A model generated the notes under the pieces. It did no database searches. It saw only the letters and a program-made list of their open reading frames with translations, and was not told the DNA's origin. DNA of 45,960 nucleotides from Candidatus Gastranaerophilales bacterium. GTDB lineage: Bacteria > Cyanobacteriota > Vampirovibrionia > Gastranaerophilales > Gastranaerophilaceae. The stretch's first letter is position 1, and every line of letters starts with the position of its first letter. This document shows, piece after piece, positions 7,575 through 15,356 of the stretch. The stretch covers positions 1 through 45,960 of the forward strand of contig CALUQH010000038.1 of assembly GCA_944322885.1 (NCBI GenBank), given 5' to 3'. A program made the position numbers and the translations under genes.

Positions 7575-7889
7575 TTAACGAAGTTTTTCAATAACTAATC
7601 TGCCGCGAAATTTACCTAATTTTTTCGCATTTTCAACTAATCTAGCAGCAAACCCTTCAGTCCATTCTGACGACGGTACGTGCTTAATAGAATCGATTTG
7701 AGATGCATACTCTTTTTCAAGTTTCAATTGAAAAATATCGTGGTTTAAACTATCAATTTTTGCCTTAAGTTGTGTGTTTTCTTGTTCCACTTTATTCAAC
7801 TTTCTATTAGAACCTACCAATTTGGCACTGCCTACAACTACAGAAGCTGCAATAAGCGAGCCACCAATTACTTTTAATACTCTATTCAT
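7575..7889 (-). CDS. Small membrane-anchored coiled-coil protein, unknown function
   Basis: A 104-residue protein. The first about 25 residues (VLKVIGGSLIAASVVVGSAKL) are hydrophobic and small-residue rich, fitting a membrane anchor. Residues about 30-60 form a heptad-like coiled coil (NRKLNKVEQENTQLKAKIDS). A basic tail ends RGRLVIEKLR. I know no family. It is a single gene with its own surroundings. The start has a purine-rich GGGAAAAAT stretch before the ATG, which is a fair ribosome binding site. Function cannot be inferred from context. Confidence 0.7.
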   Translation of the reverse strand: MNRVLKVIGGSLIAASVVVGSAKLVGSNRKLNKVEQENTQLKAKIDSLNHDIFQLKLEKEYASQIDSIKHVPSSEWTEGFAARLVENAKKLGKFRGRLVIEKLR

Positions 7890-7953
7890 AATTTTTCCCT
7901 TATTCTTTACACATTGTATTATAAAATCTATAAAAAAAAAATTTGCTACTTTG

Positions 7954-8409
7954 TTATTTTTTATAATATTTTTCGATGTTTAATAACTTCTTTTTTATCC
8001 CTAACCCGCCGGCATAGCCGGTTAAATCGCCGTTTGTACCGATTACTCTGTGACAGGGAATGATTATTGCTATCGGATTTTTGTTATTTGCCATACCGAC
8101 AGCCCTGCATGCCTTTTCATTCCCTATTGCTTTTGCAATATCTTTATAAGTACGGGTTTCTCCATACGGAATTTTTTGAAGTTCCTGCCATACCTTCATT
8201 TGAAATGGAGTTCCCGCAGGGAAAAGTGGTATATCAAATGTTTTACGTTTCCTGTTAATGTATTCTTTAAGCTCTTTGTATGTTTGTTTAATCAGTGAAG
8301 TTTCTTTTATATCGCAGTTGAGTTCTTTGAATGAAATATTTGTAATTTGTTCGTTTTCTTCGGCAATAAATATTTTTCCGATATCTGTTTGATAAGAATA
8401 TTGATGCAT
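7954..8409 (-). CDS. ogt: Methylated-DNA-[protein]-cysteine S-methyltransferase
   Basis: Suicide repair protein that takes the methyl or alkyl group from O6-alkylguanine in DNA onto its own cysteine. The active-site motif IPCHRV places the acceptor at C119. The helix-turn-helix segment with the arginine finger (GNEKACRAVGMANNKNP) precedes it, and GYAGGLGIKKKLL follows, as is usual. The 151-residue length corresponds to a one-domain Ogt/MGMT without an Ada regulatory part. Its start overlaps the stop of the upstream dedA-like gene by one base, so they are coupled; this pairing has no obvious functional logic. Confidence 0.94.
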   Translation of the reverse strand: MHQYSYQTDIGKIFIAEENEQITNISFKELNCDIKETSLIKQTYKELKEYINRKRKTFDIPLFPAGTPFQMKVWQELQKIPYGETRTYKDIAKAIGNEKACRAVGMANNKNPIAIIIPCHRVIGTNGDLTGYAGGLGIKKKLLNIEKYYKK

Positions 8410-9035
8410 TATGATTCCTTCAAATGCTTTATGTGTTTATAAACGTATAAAGACCCTAAAATGACAAAAATAAGGACAATTGCAATATCAAATTTGTGCC
8501 ATATGTGTTTAAATGCTTCCATATTCTGTCCCATCTTTACCCCGACATATATTAGAACATAACTCCATACAAGCGAACCTAAAAATGTCAGAGTAAAGAA
8601 TATTCGCTTTTTAGCTTTTAAAATTCCTGCTGGGAGTGAAATAAATGTTCTTACAACAGGGAGCATTCTGCATAAGAAAAATGCCCAGTCACCGTATTTT
8701 TCAACCCATTTGTCGGCTTCTTCAAGATCTTTGTGTGAAATAAGAAAATATTTTCCGTATTTTTCAACAAATTTTCTTCCGCCGAAGTACCCTAAATAAT
8801 ATGAAGGGATTGAGCCAAGAACACATCCGAATGCACCTGCAAGAGCCGCAACATGAAAATTCATTTCTCCTTTACTTACAATATAGCCCGCAAAAGGTAA
8901 AATAGCTTCGCTTGGCAGCGGAATATTGCAGGATTCTATTGCCATTAAAAGACTGATTCCCCAAGGCCCCATAACTGTTATTATATGCTCTATAAAGCTT
9001 ATTAAATATCCCAAAATTGAATTTATAATTTCCAT
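8409..9035 (-). CDS. DedA family membrane protein
   Basis: Integral inner-membrane protein of 208 residues with about five hydrophobic segments. It shows the family hallmarks: ESCNIPLPSEAILPFAG near residue 34, the G-x3-G-x3-YYLGYFGGRKF stretch, and FLCRMLPVVRTFISLPAGI, the conserved R-x3-PxxR region. DedA proteins act as lipid carriers or scramblases (undecaprenyl phosphate or phosphatidylethanolamine) and support proton-motive force and envelope integrity; which lipid is moved here cannot be read off. A ribosome binding site (GAGAGG) precedes the ATG. It is the first gene of a two-gene unit with ogt and is divergent from pilin-like gene 1. Confidence 0.92.
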   Translation of the reverse strand: MEIINSILGYLISFIEHIITVMGPWGISLLMAIESCNIPLPSEAILPFAGYIVSKGEMNFHVAALAGAFGCVLGSIPSYYLGYFGGRKFVEKYGKYFLISHKDLEEADKWVEKYGDWAFFLCRMLPVVRTFISLPAGILKAKKRIFFTLTFLGSLVWSYVLIYVGVKMGQNMEAFKHIWHKFDIAIVLIFVILGSLYVYKHIKHLKES

Positions 9036-9093
9036 AATTCCTCTCTCTTTACTTATTATAATTTTATCAAAAATATTGCTTTTGAGTATTATG

Positions 9094-9122
9094 TTGATAA
9101 TATTATTTACATCTGTTATAAT
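9094..9122 (+). promoter_or_regulatory. Strong promoter of pilin-like gene 1
   Basis: TTGATA (9094-9099) and TATAAT (9117-9122) are exactly 17 bases apart, with TG two bases before the -10 box. This is the best promoter match I found in the window and stands 31 bases before the ATG at 9153. Confidence 0.75.
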
Positions 9123-9152
9123 AAAAATATTAATATTGAAAGGAGAGGTCGG

Positions 9153-9937
9153 ATGAAAAAAGATTTTAAAAACGTCGGGGGGGGGGCACTCTAAGCTCTA
9201 AATCTGCCTTTACCCTTGCAGAAGTTTTAATTACGCTTGGTATTATAGGTGTTGTTGCTGCTATGACTTTGCCAGCCCTGATAAATAATAAGGGAAATAA
9301 AGAATTACAGGTTCAATTTAAAAAGGCATACTCTGAAGCGGCACAGGTGGCGCAACGGTTTTATGCTGAAGAGGGAATATCTATTTCGGAGTATTCTCGT
9401 TCAGCAGGGGTGAAAGCCACAATGGAAAAATTTTTGAGTTACTATAAAGGTTTTACAAAGGTCTCTGATTTTACTTATAATGATTATGATGAAGAAACCG
9501 GACTATATAAAACTCCTTATAAGTTGTATCCCCTATCTGGAAATTCAAGTGTAAAACCGGTTTGTGATGTAAGTGGTTATAGGGCTGATGCGGGAGGAAG
9601 GATGTTTTTGTTAAATGATCCTCCACATAATGCCAATGAAAATGGTCCAATTTTGTGTATTGATATAAATGGTGAAAAATTGCCGAATAGATATGGTAAG
9701 GATTTTTTCTTATTTTTATTTACAACAGATGGTTCTCTAATCCCAATGGGTGCTTCTCATAAGAATAATATTACGAGTTCAAATTATGGGGGAAATTTTT
9801 CGGTTACAGGCTCCGATTTTTGTAAAAATACAAATAGTTCTTCTAATCAATATGCCTGTGCATATTATGCCTTAGCCGATATTCACCCGCAAAATACAGG
9901 AAAAACTTATTGGAAAGATTTTATAAATGAGAGATAA
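9153..9937 (+). CDS. Prepilin-like protein 1, out of frame at a G10 tract (phase-off or assembly frameshift)
   Basis: Type IV pilin/type II pseudopilin-like protein. ATG at 9153 has an ideal ribosome binding site (AAAGGAGAGG) and starts MKKDFKNV, then runs into ten G at 9177-9186. As written, translation stops after 13 codons. One more G (or two fewer) joins the frame to SKSA-FTLAEVLITLG, the processing site and hydrophobic helix of a prepilin, giving about 261 residues. No ATG, GTG or TTG start exists in the pilin frame before the helix; the first in-frame ATG (9263) lies past the hydrophobic core. The C-terminal globular part has IDINGEKLPNRYGKDFF, a motif shared with the other two pilin-like proteins here, and several Cys. 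It may be surface-exposed or part of a secretion or pilus machine. Confidence 0.8.
9177..9186 (+). repeat. Ten-base poly-G tract in a prepilin leader
   Basis: Ten consecutive G in an AT-rich region, within codons 9-12 of pilin-like gene 1. The length is one base short of keeping the frame (11 would be in frame, as would 8). Such tracts mutate by slipped-strand mispairing. Confidence 0.85.
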
Positions 9938-9939
9938 TT

Positions 9940-10632
9940 TTAATTATATTTTAAACATGTGCTTTGTAAAATATTTCTGTCTATTTCGTTAAAATTTTTG
10001 ATAATTTGAGAAACGGCAGGAATATTTTTATAAAGTTCTGCACTCTCCATAGATGCCATTGCAATAATTTTACCTATGTGAGCAGCTCTTGCGGATTCTA
10101 TCCCTGATACGGCATCTTCGACAACTATACAATCTTGCGGAGTTAATTCAAGTTTTTGTGCTGCTTTGATATAAATGTCCGGAGCTGGTTTGCCGGGGAT
10201 TGTGCCGTCTGCGTAGACAATTTTGTCTATGTCAAACCATTTCTCAAGCTGAAATTCTTCAATATAAAAATCAACATTATCTTTTTCGGACATTGTTGCA
10301 ATTGTACGCGGAATATTTTCTTCTTTCAAAAGATTAAGAAAATCAACGGCACCAGGTGCAAGCACAGTGTTTTTGTAATCTTGCCTGCACATTTCACGGT
10401 AAACGGCTTCTTTTTCTTTTGCCAATTCTTCGACCATTTCGGGCGACGGGCGTCTACCGATTAAATACGCAATAATATCTTCATTTGTTCTTCCAAACAT
10501 ATAATCGCGCATTTCTTTATCCGTAAAAGGTTCTTTACGTAGCCGTTTTGAAAATTCCCGCCATGCTTCAAGATGTTTTTCCGAATCAAAAAACAATGTT
10601 CCGTTAAAATCAAAAATTATACCTTTATACAT
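9940..10632 (-). CDS. HAD superfamily hydrolase (beta-phosphoglucomutase/phosphatase-like)
   Basis: Cytoplasmic HAD enzyme of 230 residues with a C1 cap between motifs I and II. Motif I reads FDFNGTLF with nucleophile D8. The residue two on, normally the Asp acting as general acid/base, is N10. Motif II is the T in TIATMSEKD, motif III is K in GKPAPDIYIKAA, and motif IV is VVEDAVSGIESARAA. The Asn in motif I is unusual for a phosphatase and leaves the substrate unclear; a sugar phosphate is plausible by family. It is convergent with pilin-like gene 1 (two-base gap) and lies eight bases downstream of a TPR gene on the same strand. Confidence 0.85.
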   Translation of the reverse strand: MYKGIIFDFNGTLFFDSEKHLEAWREFSKRLRKEPFTDKEMRDYMFGRTNEDIIAYLIGRRPSPEMVEELAKEKEAVYREMCRQDYKNTVLAPGAVDFLNLLKEENIPRTIATMSEKDNVDFYIEEFQLEKWFDIDKIVYADGTIPGKPAPDIYIKAAQKLELTPQDCIVVEDAVSGIESARAAHIGKIIAMASMESAELYKNIPAVSQIIKNFNEIDRNILQSTCLKYN

Positions 10633-10640
10633 TTATGCCT

Positions 10641-11267
10641 CTATATCTGATTTTCAATTAATTTGTTGTAGTAGTCTAAATAAATTTGTGCCTGTTTTGG
10701 TTTATTTTGCTGCTTGTATACATAAGCAAGATTGTAATGAAAATCCGCAACTGTATTTTTTAAATCAATAGCTGTCAAAAGTTCATATTTAGCTTTTCCG
10801 TATTTCCCTAATTTTATATATGCACATCCGAGATTATAATGAGCGTAGGCATATTCAGGTTTAAGCTTTATTACTTTTTTATACTGTTCTATTGCCATAT
10901 TGGGACGGCCATCCTGCAGGTATATATTACCTAAATTGTAATAAGCTTTATAAAATGTTTCATCAACCTGAATCGCTTTATTATACATAAAAATGGCTTC
11001 ATCAATTTTTCCCTGATCCTGAAGGATATTTCCGAGGAGAAGCCAATTTTGCGCGGTTCTTTCTTCTTCCGGAATGCTTAAAAATAAATTGAAAGCACTT
11101 TTTATGTCATTTTCTGCATACAAAACATTTGCCTGATTTGTGATGTTCTGAGATTGCTCGGATTGAATAATTGAACTTACTTCTTTTTTTTGTTCCCACG
11201 GCATTGCAGCAAATGCTAAATTTGTGCTCAAAGTTGTTATGAGTATTGTATAGAAAAATCTTCTCAT
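10641..11267 (-). CDS. Exported TPR-repeat protein
   Basis: The 208-residue protein begins with a Sec signal peptide (MRRFFYTILITTLSTNLAFA, cleavage likely just after AFA or AFAA), so the mature form is periplasmic or extracytoplasmic. The mature part holds about four to five tetratricopeptide repeats; clear ones are AQNWLLLGNILQDQGKIDEA, YKAYYNLGNIYLQDGRPNMA and YAYAHYNLGCAYIKLGKYGK. TPRs mediate protein contacts, so this is probably a scaffold in an envelope complex. It is transcribed with the downstream HAD gene (eight-base gap). A promoter should lie in the 190-base gap to its right. No specific partner can be named. Confidence 0.85.
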   Translation of the reverse strand: MRRFFYTILITTLSTNLAFAAMPWEQKKEVSSIIQSEQSQNITNQANVLYAENDIKSAFNLFLSIPEEERTAQNWLLLGNILQDQGKIDEAIFMYNKAIQVDETFYKAYYNLGNIYLQDGRPNMAIEQYKKVIKLKPEYAYAHYNLGCAYIKLGKYGKAKYELLTAIDLKNTVADFHYNLAYVYKQQNKPKQAQIYLDYYNKLIENQI

Positions 11268-11309
11268 AAGAGGATTATAGAATAAATTGAAAAAAATATC
11301 CAGAATAAT

Positions 11310-11338
11310 TTGACTTTTTTTATAAATGATTCATATTG
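11310..11338 (+). promoter_or_regulatory. Promoter of a candidate small RNA
   Basis: TTGACT (11310-11315) and TATTGT (11333-11338) are exactly 17 bases apart on the plus strand in a gap where both flanking genes are on the minus strand. Confidence 0.45.
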
Positions 11339-11344
11339 TTATTG

Positions 11345-11407
11345 ATGTCTCTTTTACTGATTTAATACCCGCATTTTTGACTCCTTGATGCGGGTATTCT
11401 TTTTTTA
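11345..11407 (+). ncRNA. Candidate short RNA ending in a strong terminator
   Basis: A promoter-like sequence ends at 11338. From about 11345 the sequence runs 19 bases and then forms a perfect 11-bp hairpin, AATACCCGCAT (11364-11374) with ATGCGGGTATT (11388-11398), loop 13 bases, followed by C and seven T. No open frame of note lies inside, and no plus-strand gene is upstream that would need a terminator, so a free-standing 60-65 base RNA is the simplest reading. The 13-base single-stranded loop could be a seed. Expression is not shown. Confidence 0.4.
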
Positions 11408-11410
11408 TTA

Positions 11411-11436
11411 AAAAAAAGGCTGATATTACTCAGCCT
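11411..11436 (-). terminator. Terminator of the low-complexity membrane protein gene
   Basis: Read on the minus strand, AGGCTGA (11436-11430) pairs with TCAGCCT (11423-11417) around six bases, followed by a T run. It lies about 25 bases after the stop at 11461. Confidence 0.75.
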
Positions 11437-11460
11437 CTACTACACTTTCACACTACTATA

Positions 11461-12312
11461 TTATATTTTGGGTAAATTTTTTGTTAATCCGAGAGCAGCC
11501 ATTGTGCCTACTGCAGCACCTGCAAGTATTCCCCAGAATGTTTTGCTTTTTGCTCCGGTTTTAATTCCTTTCCAGATTAAGCTTGCAGATGCGAGTGCGC
11601 CTCCGCCAATTACTGCTCCGCCTACGATATTTCCTGCGAATTTTTTTGCATTTTCGGCTCTACCTACAGGCTGACCTGTTAGTTCGGAAATATTTTCTTC
11701 TGCAGTTTTGCCATCAGCAAATCCGAATGTTAATGTTTGCAAGAAACCTTGAGTAAATGAATCTCTGCCGTATTTTCTGATGTCTTCATGAATAGATACA
11801 CCTGTGCATTGTTTATATAAGCTTGAAGCTCTATTAGCTACGTCTTTTTCATTAGCATTGGCTCCGTACAGGTTTCTTACACTGTCTTTAAAATCTTTAT
11901 ATGCCTGTATAATTTGTTCCTGTTCATTTTGCATAATCTTTTCATGTAATAACCCTGCTTGTTTAGCAATACCTTCTTCAGGAGCGTTGAGTCTCAGGTT
12001 TGCATTTCGCATTTTTTGCTGATAATTAACCTGATTGTCAATCATGAAGTCCTGATATTTTTGGTAGTTTTTGTAGTAGTCTTCATAATTGTATCCGCCA
12101 CCGCTAAATGTCGGCATAAACGGCATCATTCCACCCATTCCTCCCGGGTATGCACCGAAGATGCTTGCATTCATACTAAGCATCGGATCCATCCCCATCA
12201 TCGCCGGCGGATAGACATCTAATCCTGTCAAGTCATTCAGTGCTATTTGATTATTGTACAGGTTCGGATATAATCCGTATAATCCTGCAGCAGCCATATT
12301 GAAACCTGACAT
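11461..12312 (-). CDS. Low-complexity Met/Gly/Tyr/Asn-rich protein with C-terminal glycine-rich membrane segments
   Basis: A 283-residue protein I cannot assign. The first about 80 residues are rich in Met, Gly, Pro, Tyr and Asn (stretches such as GAYPGGMGGMMPFMP), and a YNYEDYYKNYQKYQDF tyrosine run follows. Residues about 95-205 are helical and charged. The last about 70 residues contain two glycine/alanine-rich hydrophobic segments (NIVGGAVIGGGALASASLIW and FWGILAGAAVGTMAALGL) like glycine-zipper helices. There is no signal peptide. A full ribosome binding site (GGAGG) precedes the ATG and a terminator follows, so it is a monocistronic, probably well-expressed gene. It may be a membrane-interacting or pore-like protein; that is inference. 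Confidence 0.75.
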   Translation of the reverse strand: MSGFNMAAAGLYGLYPNLYNNQIALNDLTGLDVYPPAMMGMDPMLSMNASIFGAYPGGMGGMMPFMPTFSGGGYNYEDYYKNYQKYQDFMIDNQVNYQQKMRNANLRLNAPEEGIAKQAGLLHEKIMQNEQEQIIQAYKDFKDSVRNLYGANANEKDVANRASSLYKQCTGVSIHEDIRKYGRDSFTQGFLQTLTFGFADGKTAEENISELTGQPVGRAENAKKFAGNIVGGAVIGGGALASASLIWKGIKTGAKSKTFWGILAGAAVGTMAALGLTKNLPKI

Positions 12313-12475
12313 AACCTAACCTCCAAATTGAATTTTAACCTACCTTACTTATATAAAAACTTTTTAGTTAAAGAAATTGCCTTTTTAATGAAATAAATGT
12401 TACAATTTCGTAACAATAGTGTATTGCTTTTTTCTTTAGAAACCTGTAATATGCTTATATAATGAGGTATAGCGG

Positions 12476-13582
12476 TTGAAAAAGTTTTTTTCAGGATTAT
12501 TTACTTTATTGATAATTGCGGCTATAGGTGCTGCAGTATATTTTTATCCGCACTTTTTCCAAAGGCAAATAGATAAAGTTCAGGGCATGTATTATGTTCA
12601 TAAGGGGGATAAGGCTTTAAAAAAGCAAAAACTACAAAAGGCCATCGAATATTATAACAGAGCTGTTGCGTTATACCCCGGTCATTACGGTGCCTGGTAT
12701 AATCTAGGTAATCTATATGTAATTTATGAAGATTATTATTCTGCTGTTGATGCTTATGAAAAAGCTTTTGAATATAATCCAAAAATGATTATTGCCAGAA
12801 TGAATTTCGGAATTGTTTCTGCGGAAAAACTTGGGGATTTTGACGGTGCAATTAACCAGTATGACGAAATTATAAAAACTAAAAGACATCTTCTTTCTAT
12901 TCCGTTTGTTTACAGCAACAGAAAAAGTTATAAAGTTAACAAGGGGCTTGCATATTACAATAAAGGTGTTGCATACAAACAAAAGTCAATTTTTCTTAAT
13001 GATGAGTATGAAATGCGCAGACAATATCTTTTAAAGGCATTAACCGCTTATAAAGAAGCCTGTAAAATTTTGAAGAAAGATTATGATGCGAGATACAATC
13101 TCGCTTTGACTTATCATCTTCTCGGTGATTATCAGGAAGCAGGGCTTGCCTACTGCAAAGCAATTGAACTTGCTCCTATGAATTATGAGGCACATTATAA
13201 TCTGGCTATACTTTTAAGACATTTAAAATATTACAAAGAATCTTTTGAAGAACTTGAAAAAGCAACAACACTTATTACAAATTCAGGCGGAAATACAAAC
13301 AGACAGAGATACATTTTTGATGTCATGAATGACGTTACCAGAACAATTCTTGCTAATTCTAACAGTGATTTGATAGATAAAATAAGTGATGATAAAGAAG
13401 AAAAACATCCGACCGTAACCTATATTAACGGAAAAATTGTGTTGACGGATGAACTTGATAATGCAATTATAAAAAACTTTAAAGTTTGCGGTTCTAAAGA
13501 AATTTTTCAGGAAGATATTGATGGAGATTATAACGAATTTGATAATGTAAGATACAATGTAAATGTTCCCGGGGTTGAATAA
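12476..13582 (+). CDS. Membrane-anchored TPR-repeat protein
   Basis: The 368-residue protein has an N-terminal transmembrane anchor (SGLFTLLIIAAIGAAVYFYP) and then at least five TPR units, the clearest being KAIEYYNRAVALYPGHYGAW, YYSAVDAYEKAFEYNPKMI, YDARYNLALTYHLLGDYQEA and YEAHYNLAILLRHLKYYKES. The C-terminal 90 residues are acidic and lack repeats. The start is a TTG at 12476 with GAGG eight bases upstream; no in-frame ATG gives the anchor. The TPR part probably faces the periplasm and acts as an assembly scaffold. Its stop codon directly abuts the stop of the convergent permease gene with no gap. Confidence 0.82.
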   Translation: MKKFFSGLFTLLIIAAIGAAVYFYPHFFQRQIDKVQGMYYVHKGDKALKKQKLQKAIEYYNRAVALYPGHYGAWYNLGNLYVIYEDYYSAVDAYEKAFEYNPKMIIARMNFGIVSAEKLGDFDGAINQYDEIIKTKRHLLSIPFVYSNRKSYKVNKGLAYYNKGVAYKQKSIFLNDEYEMRRQYLLKALTAYKEACKILKKDYDARYNLALTYHLLGDYQEAGLAYCKAIELAPMNYEAHYNLAILLRHLKYYKESFEELEKATTLITNSGGNTNRQRYIFDVMNDVTRTILANSNSDLIDKISDDKEEKHPTVTYINGKIVLTDELDNAIIKNFKVCGSKEIFQEDIDGDYNEFDNVRYNVNVPGVE

Positions 13583-14428
13583 TTAACCTTTTACTGCCCC
13601 TTCGTTTTCTCCTGAGATAAAATATCTTTGCATTGCGAGGAAAAATATTAAAATCGGAATAGTAGAAAGAATTGAACCTGCCGCAATAAATCGCCAGTTT
13701 GAGCTGAACATTCCCTGGAGGTTATTAACTCCGACAGGCAGTGTATACATAGCTTCTTTGGTAAGCACGATACTCGGCCACAAAAATTCGCCCCATGAAC
13801 CGATAAAGGTAAATATTGCAAGAACTGCGAGCGACGGTTTTACCATTGGCATAAGAACTTTCCAGAATACCTGCCATACATTACAGCCGTCAACGATTGC
13901 AGCTTCTTCCATTTCTCTCGGAATCCCAAGGAATGCCTGACGCATTAAAAATATTCCGAATGCGTTTACTGCAAACGGCATAATTAATCCCATAAATCCC
14001 GCAAAATTGCTTACAGTATCAATAAGATGCAATTTTATTGTAATAAGATAAACCGGAAGCATAATTGCCTGAAAAGGTATCATAATTGTTGCAAGTACCG
14101 CAAAAAATGTTATTTTTTTGCCCTTAAACTCCATTCTTGCAAGAGGATAGCCAGCCATAGCCGACAATATTAAATTTAAAATAACAGTTCCGCCCGCAAC
14201 AATCATACTGTTTATAAAATATCCGATAAAATCAACTTTATCCCAGACTCCCGAATAGTTTGCCCATGTAAAATCTGATGGTATTATCTGCGGCGGGTAA
14301 GCAAAAATATTTTCGCTGTTCCCTTTTAATGAAGTTGATATTAACCATATAAATGGGAAAATTGATAAAAGCGAAACAGAAATTAATATAATATGTGCAT
14401 ATAGATTTTTAAATTTTATTCCTTTCAA
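13583..14428 (-). CDS. ABC transporter permease, sugar type (MalG/UgpE-like)
   Basis: Inner-membrane permease of 281 residues with about six transmembrane helices. The cytoplasmic EAA loop EEAAIVDGCNVWQVFWKVLMP, which docks the ATPase, is clear near residue 190. PLARMEFKG and the C-terminal FFLAMQRYFISG are typical of the carbohydrate-uptake CUT1 group. The start is TTG with AAAGG seven bases upstream. It forms a pair with the preceding permease (16-base gap). The substrate-binding protein and ATPase of the system are not in the window, so the substrate (sugar, glycerol phosphate or similar) is unknown. Confidence 0.9.
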   Translation of the reverse strand: MKGIKFKNLYAHIILISVSLLSIFPFIWLISTSLKGNSENIFAYPPQIIPSDFTWANYSGVWDKVDFIGYFINSMIVAGGTVILNLILSAMAGYPLARMEFKGKKITFFAVLATIMIPFQAIMLPVYLITIKLHLIDTVSNFAGFMGLIMPFAVNAFGIFLMRQAFLGIPREMEEAAIVDGCNVWQVFWKVLMPMVKPSLAVLAIFTFIGSWGEFLWPSIVLTKEAMYTLPVGVNNLQGMFSSNWRFIAAGSILSTIPILIFFLAMQRYFISGENEGAVKG

Positions 14429-14444
14429 ATTTTAAACCTTTCAA

Positions 14445-15317
14445 TTAAATTTGATATTTATTTCTTTCAAAACATAATATATTTATTAAAGAAAATACCA
14501 TTACAATTAGAAGAAGTACAACTGCCATCGCAGATGCAAAACCTAAATCAAGGTTTTCAAATGCTCTTTCATAAATATAATAAACTATTGTTTTGCTAGA
14601 ATTTAAAGGGCCGCCCTTTGTCATAACATAAATTTCCGCAAAAACTTTCATTGCCGATATCGCGCTTATTGTAGTTACAAGTGCAATTGTAGGCATTATA
14701 TGTGGAACTGTGACCGTTAAATGTTTTGTCAAAAAATTTGCCCCATCAATTTCGCATGCTTCGTATAATTCCTTGGGAACACTCATCAGAGCTGCCAGAT
14801 AAATTATCATATAATACCCTATCCCTTTCCATATTGTTACAATAATAACCGAATACAGGGCATATTTGGGATCTGTGAGCCAGCCTATAGATTCAAAGCC
14901 GAGTGAAGTTACAATATAATTTAATATTCCCTGATCAGCATACAACCATTTAAAAGCAATAGCCGCAACAACAATCGATACAATTACCGGAAGATAAATA
15001 AGTATTTTATATAAAGTTACCCCTTTAATTTTTTGATTAATCAATATTGCAAGAAACAGCGGTAATATCGCAAGCACAGGCACCGCCACAAACAAATATA
15101 TAAATGTGTTCCACATAACTTTATAAAATACCGGATTGTTAAAAAGTTTAATGTAGTTATCTATGCCTATAAACACTGGATTATATATATCTTTTGAATA
15201 ATCCAGAAAACTTAAAGCAAATGTCTGGAAAAACGGAATAAAAAAGAATATTACAAGCACAATTGCAGCAGGTAACAGAAATAAATAAGGAGCTAATTTC
15301 CCGTAATATTTAAACAT
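14445..15317 (-). CDS. ABC transporter permease, sugar type (MalF/UgpA-like)
   Basis: Partner of the MalG-like permease; the two would form the membrane channel of a CUT1-type importer. It has 290 residues and about six transmembrane helices. The N-terminal LAPYLFLLPAAIVLVIFFFIP, the FIGIDNYIKLFNNPVF stretch and the EAA loop YEACEIDGANFLTKHLTVTVP are family hallmarks. No ribosome binding site is evident before the ATG. Upstream lies a universal stress protein gene on the same strand, 39 bases away. No solute-binding lipoprotein or MsiK/MalK-type ATPase is nearby, so it depends on parts encoded elsewhere. Confidence 0.9.
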   Translation of the reverse strand: MFKYYGKLAPYLFLLPAAIVLVIFFFIPFFQTFALSFLDYSKDIYNPVFIGIDNYIKLFNNPVFYKVMWNTFIYLFVAVPVLAILPLFLAILINQKIKGVTLYKILIYLPVIVSIVVAAIAFKWLYADQGILNYIVTSLGFESIGWLTDPKYALYSVIIVTIWKGIGYYMIIYLAALMSVPKELYEACEIDGANFLTKHLTVTVPHIMPTIALVTTISAISAMKVFAEIYVMTKGGPLNSSKTIVYYIYERAFENLDLGFASAMAVVLLLIVMVFSLINILCFERNKYQI

Positions 15318-15356
15318 AGATTAATTATTACACTATTTCAATATCCGGTCAAGATT

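Noticed and set aside
9263-9937. Pilin-like gene 1 starting at the ATG at 9263
   Set aside because: This start lies after the processing site and hydrophobic helix and has no ribosome binding site; the promoter, site and leader at 9094-9176 show that the gene begins at 9153 and is broken at the G10 tract.
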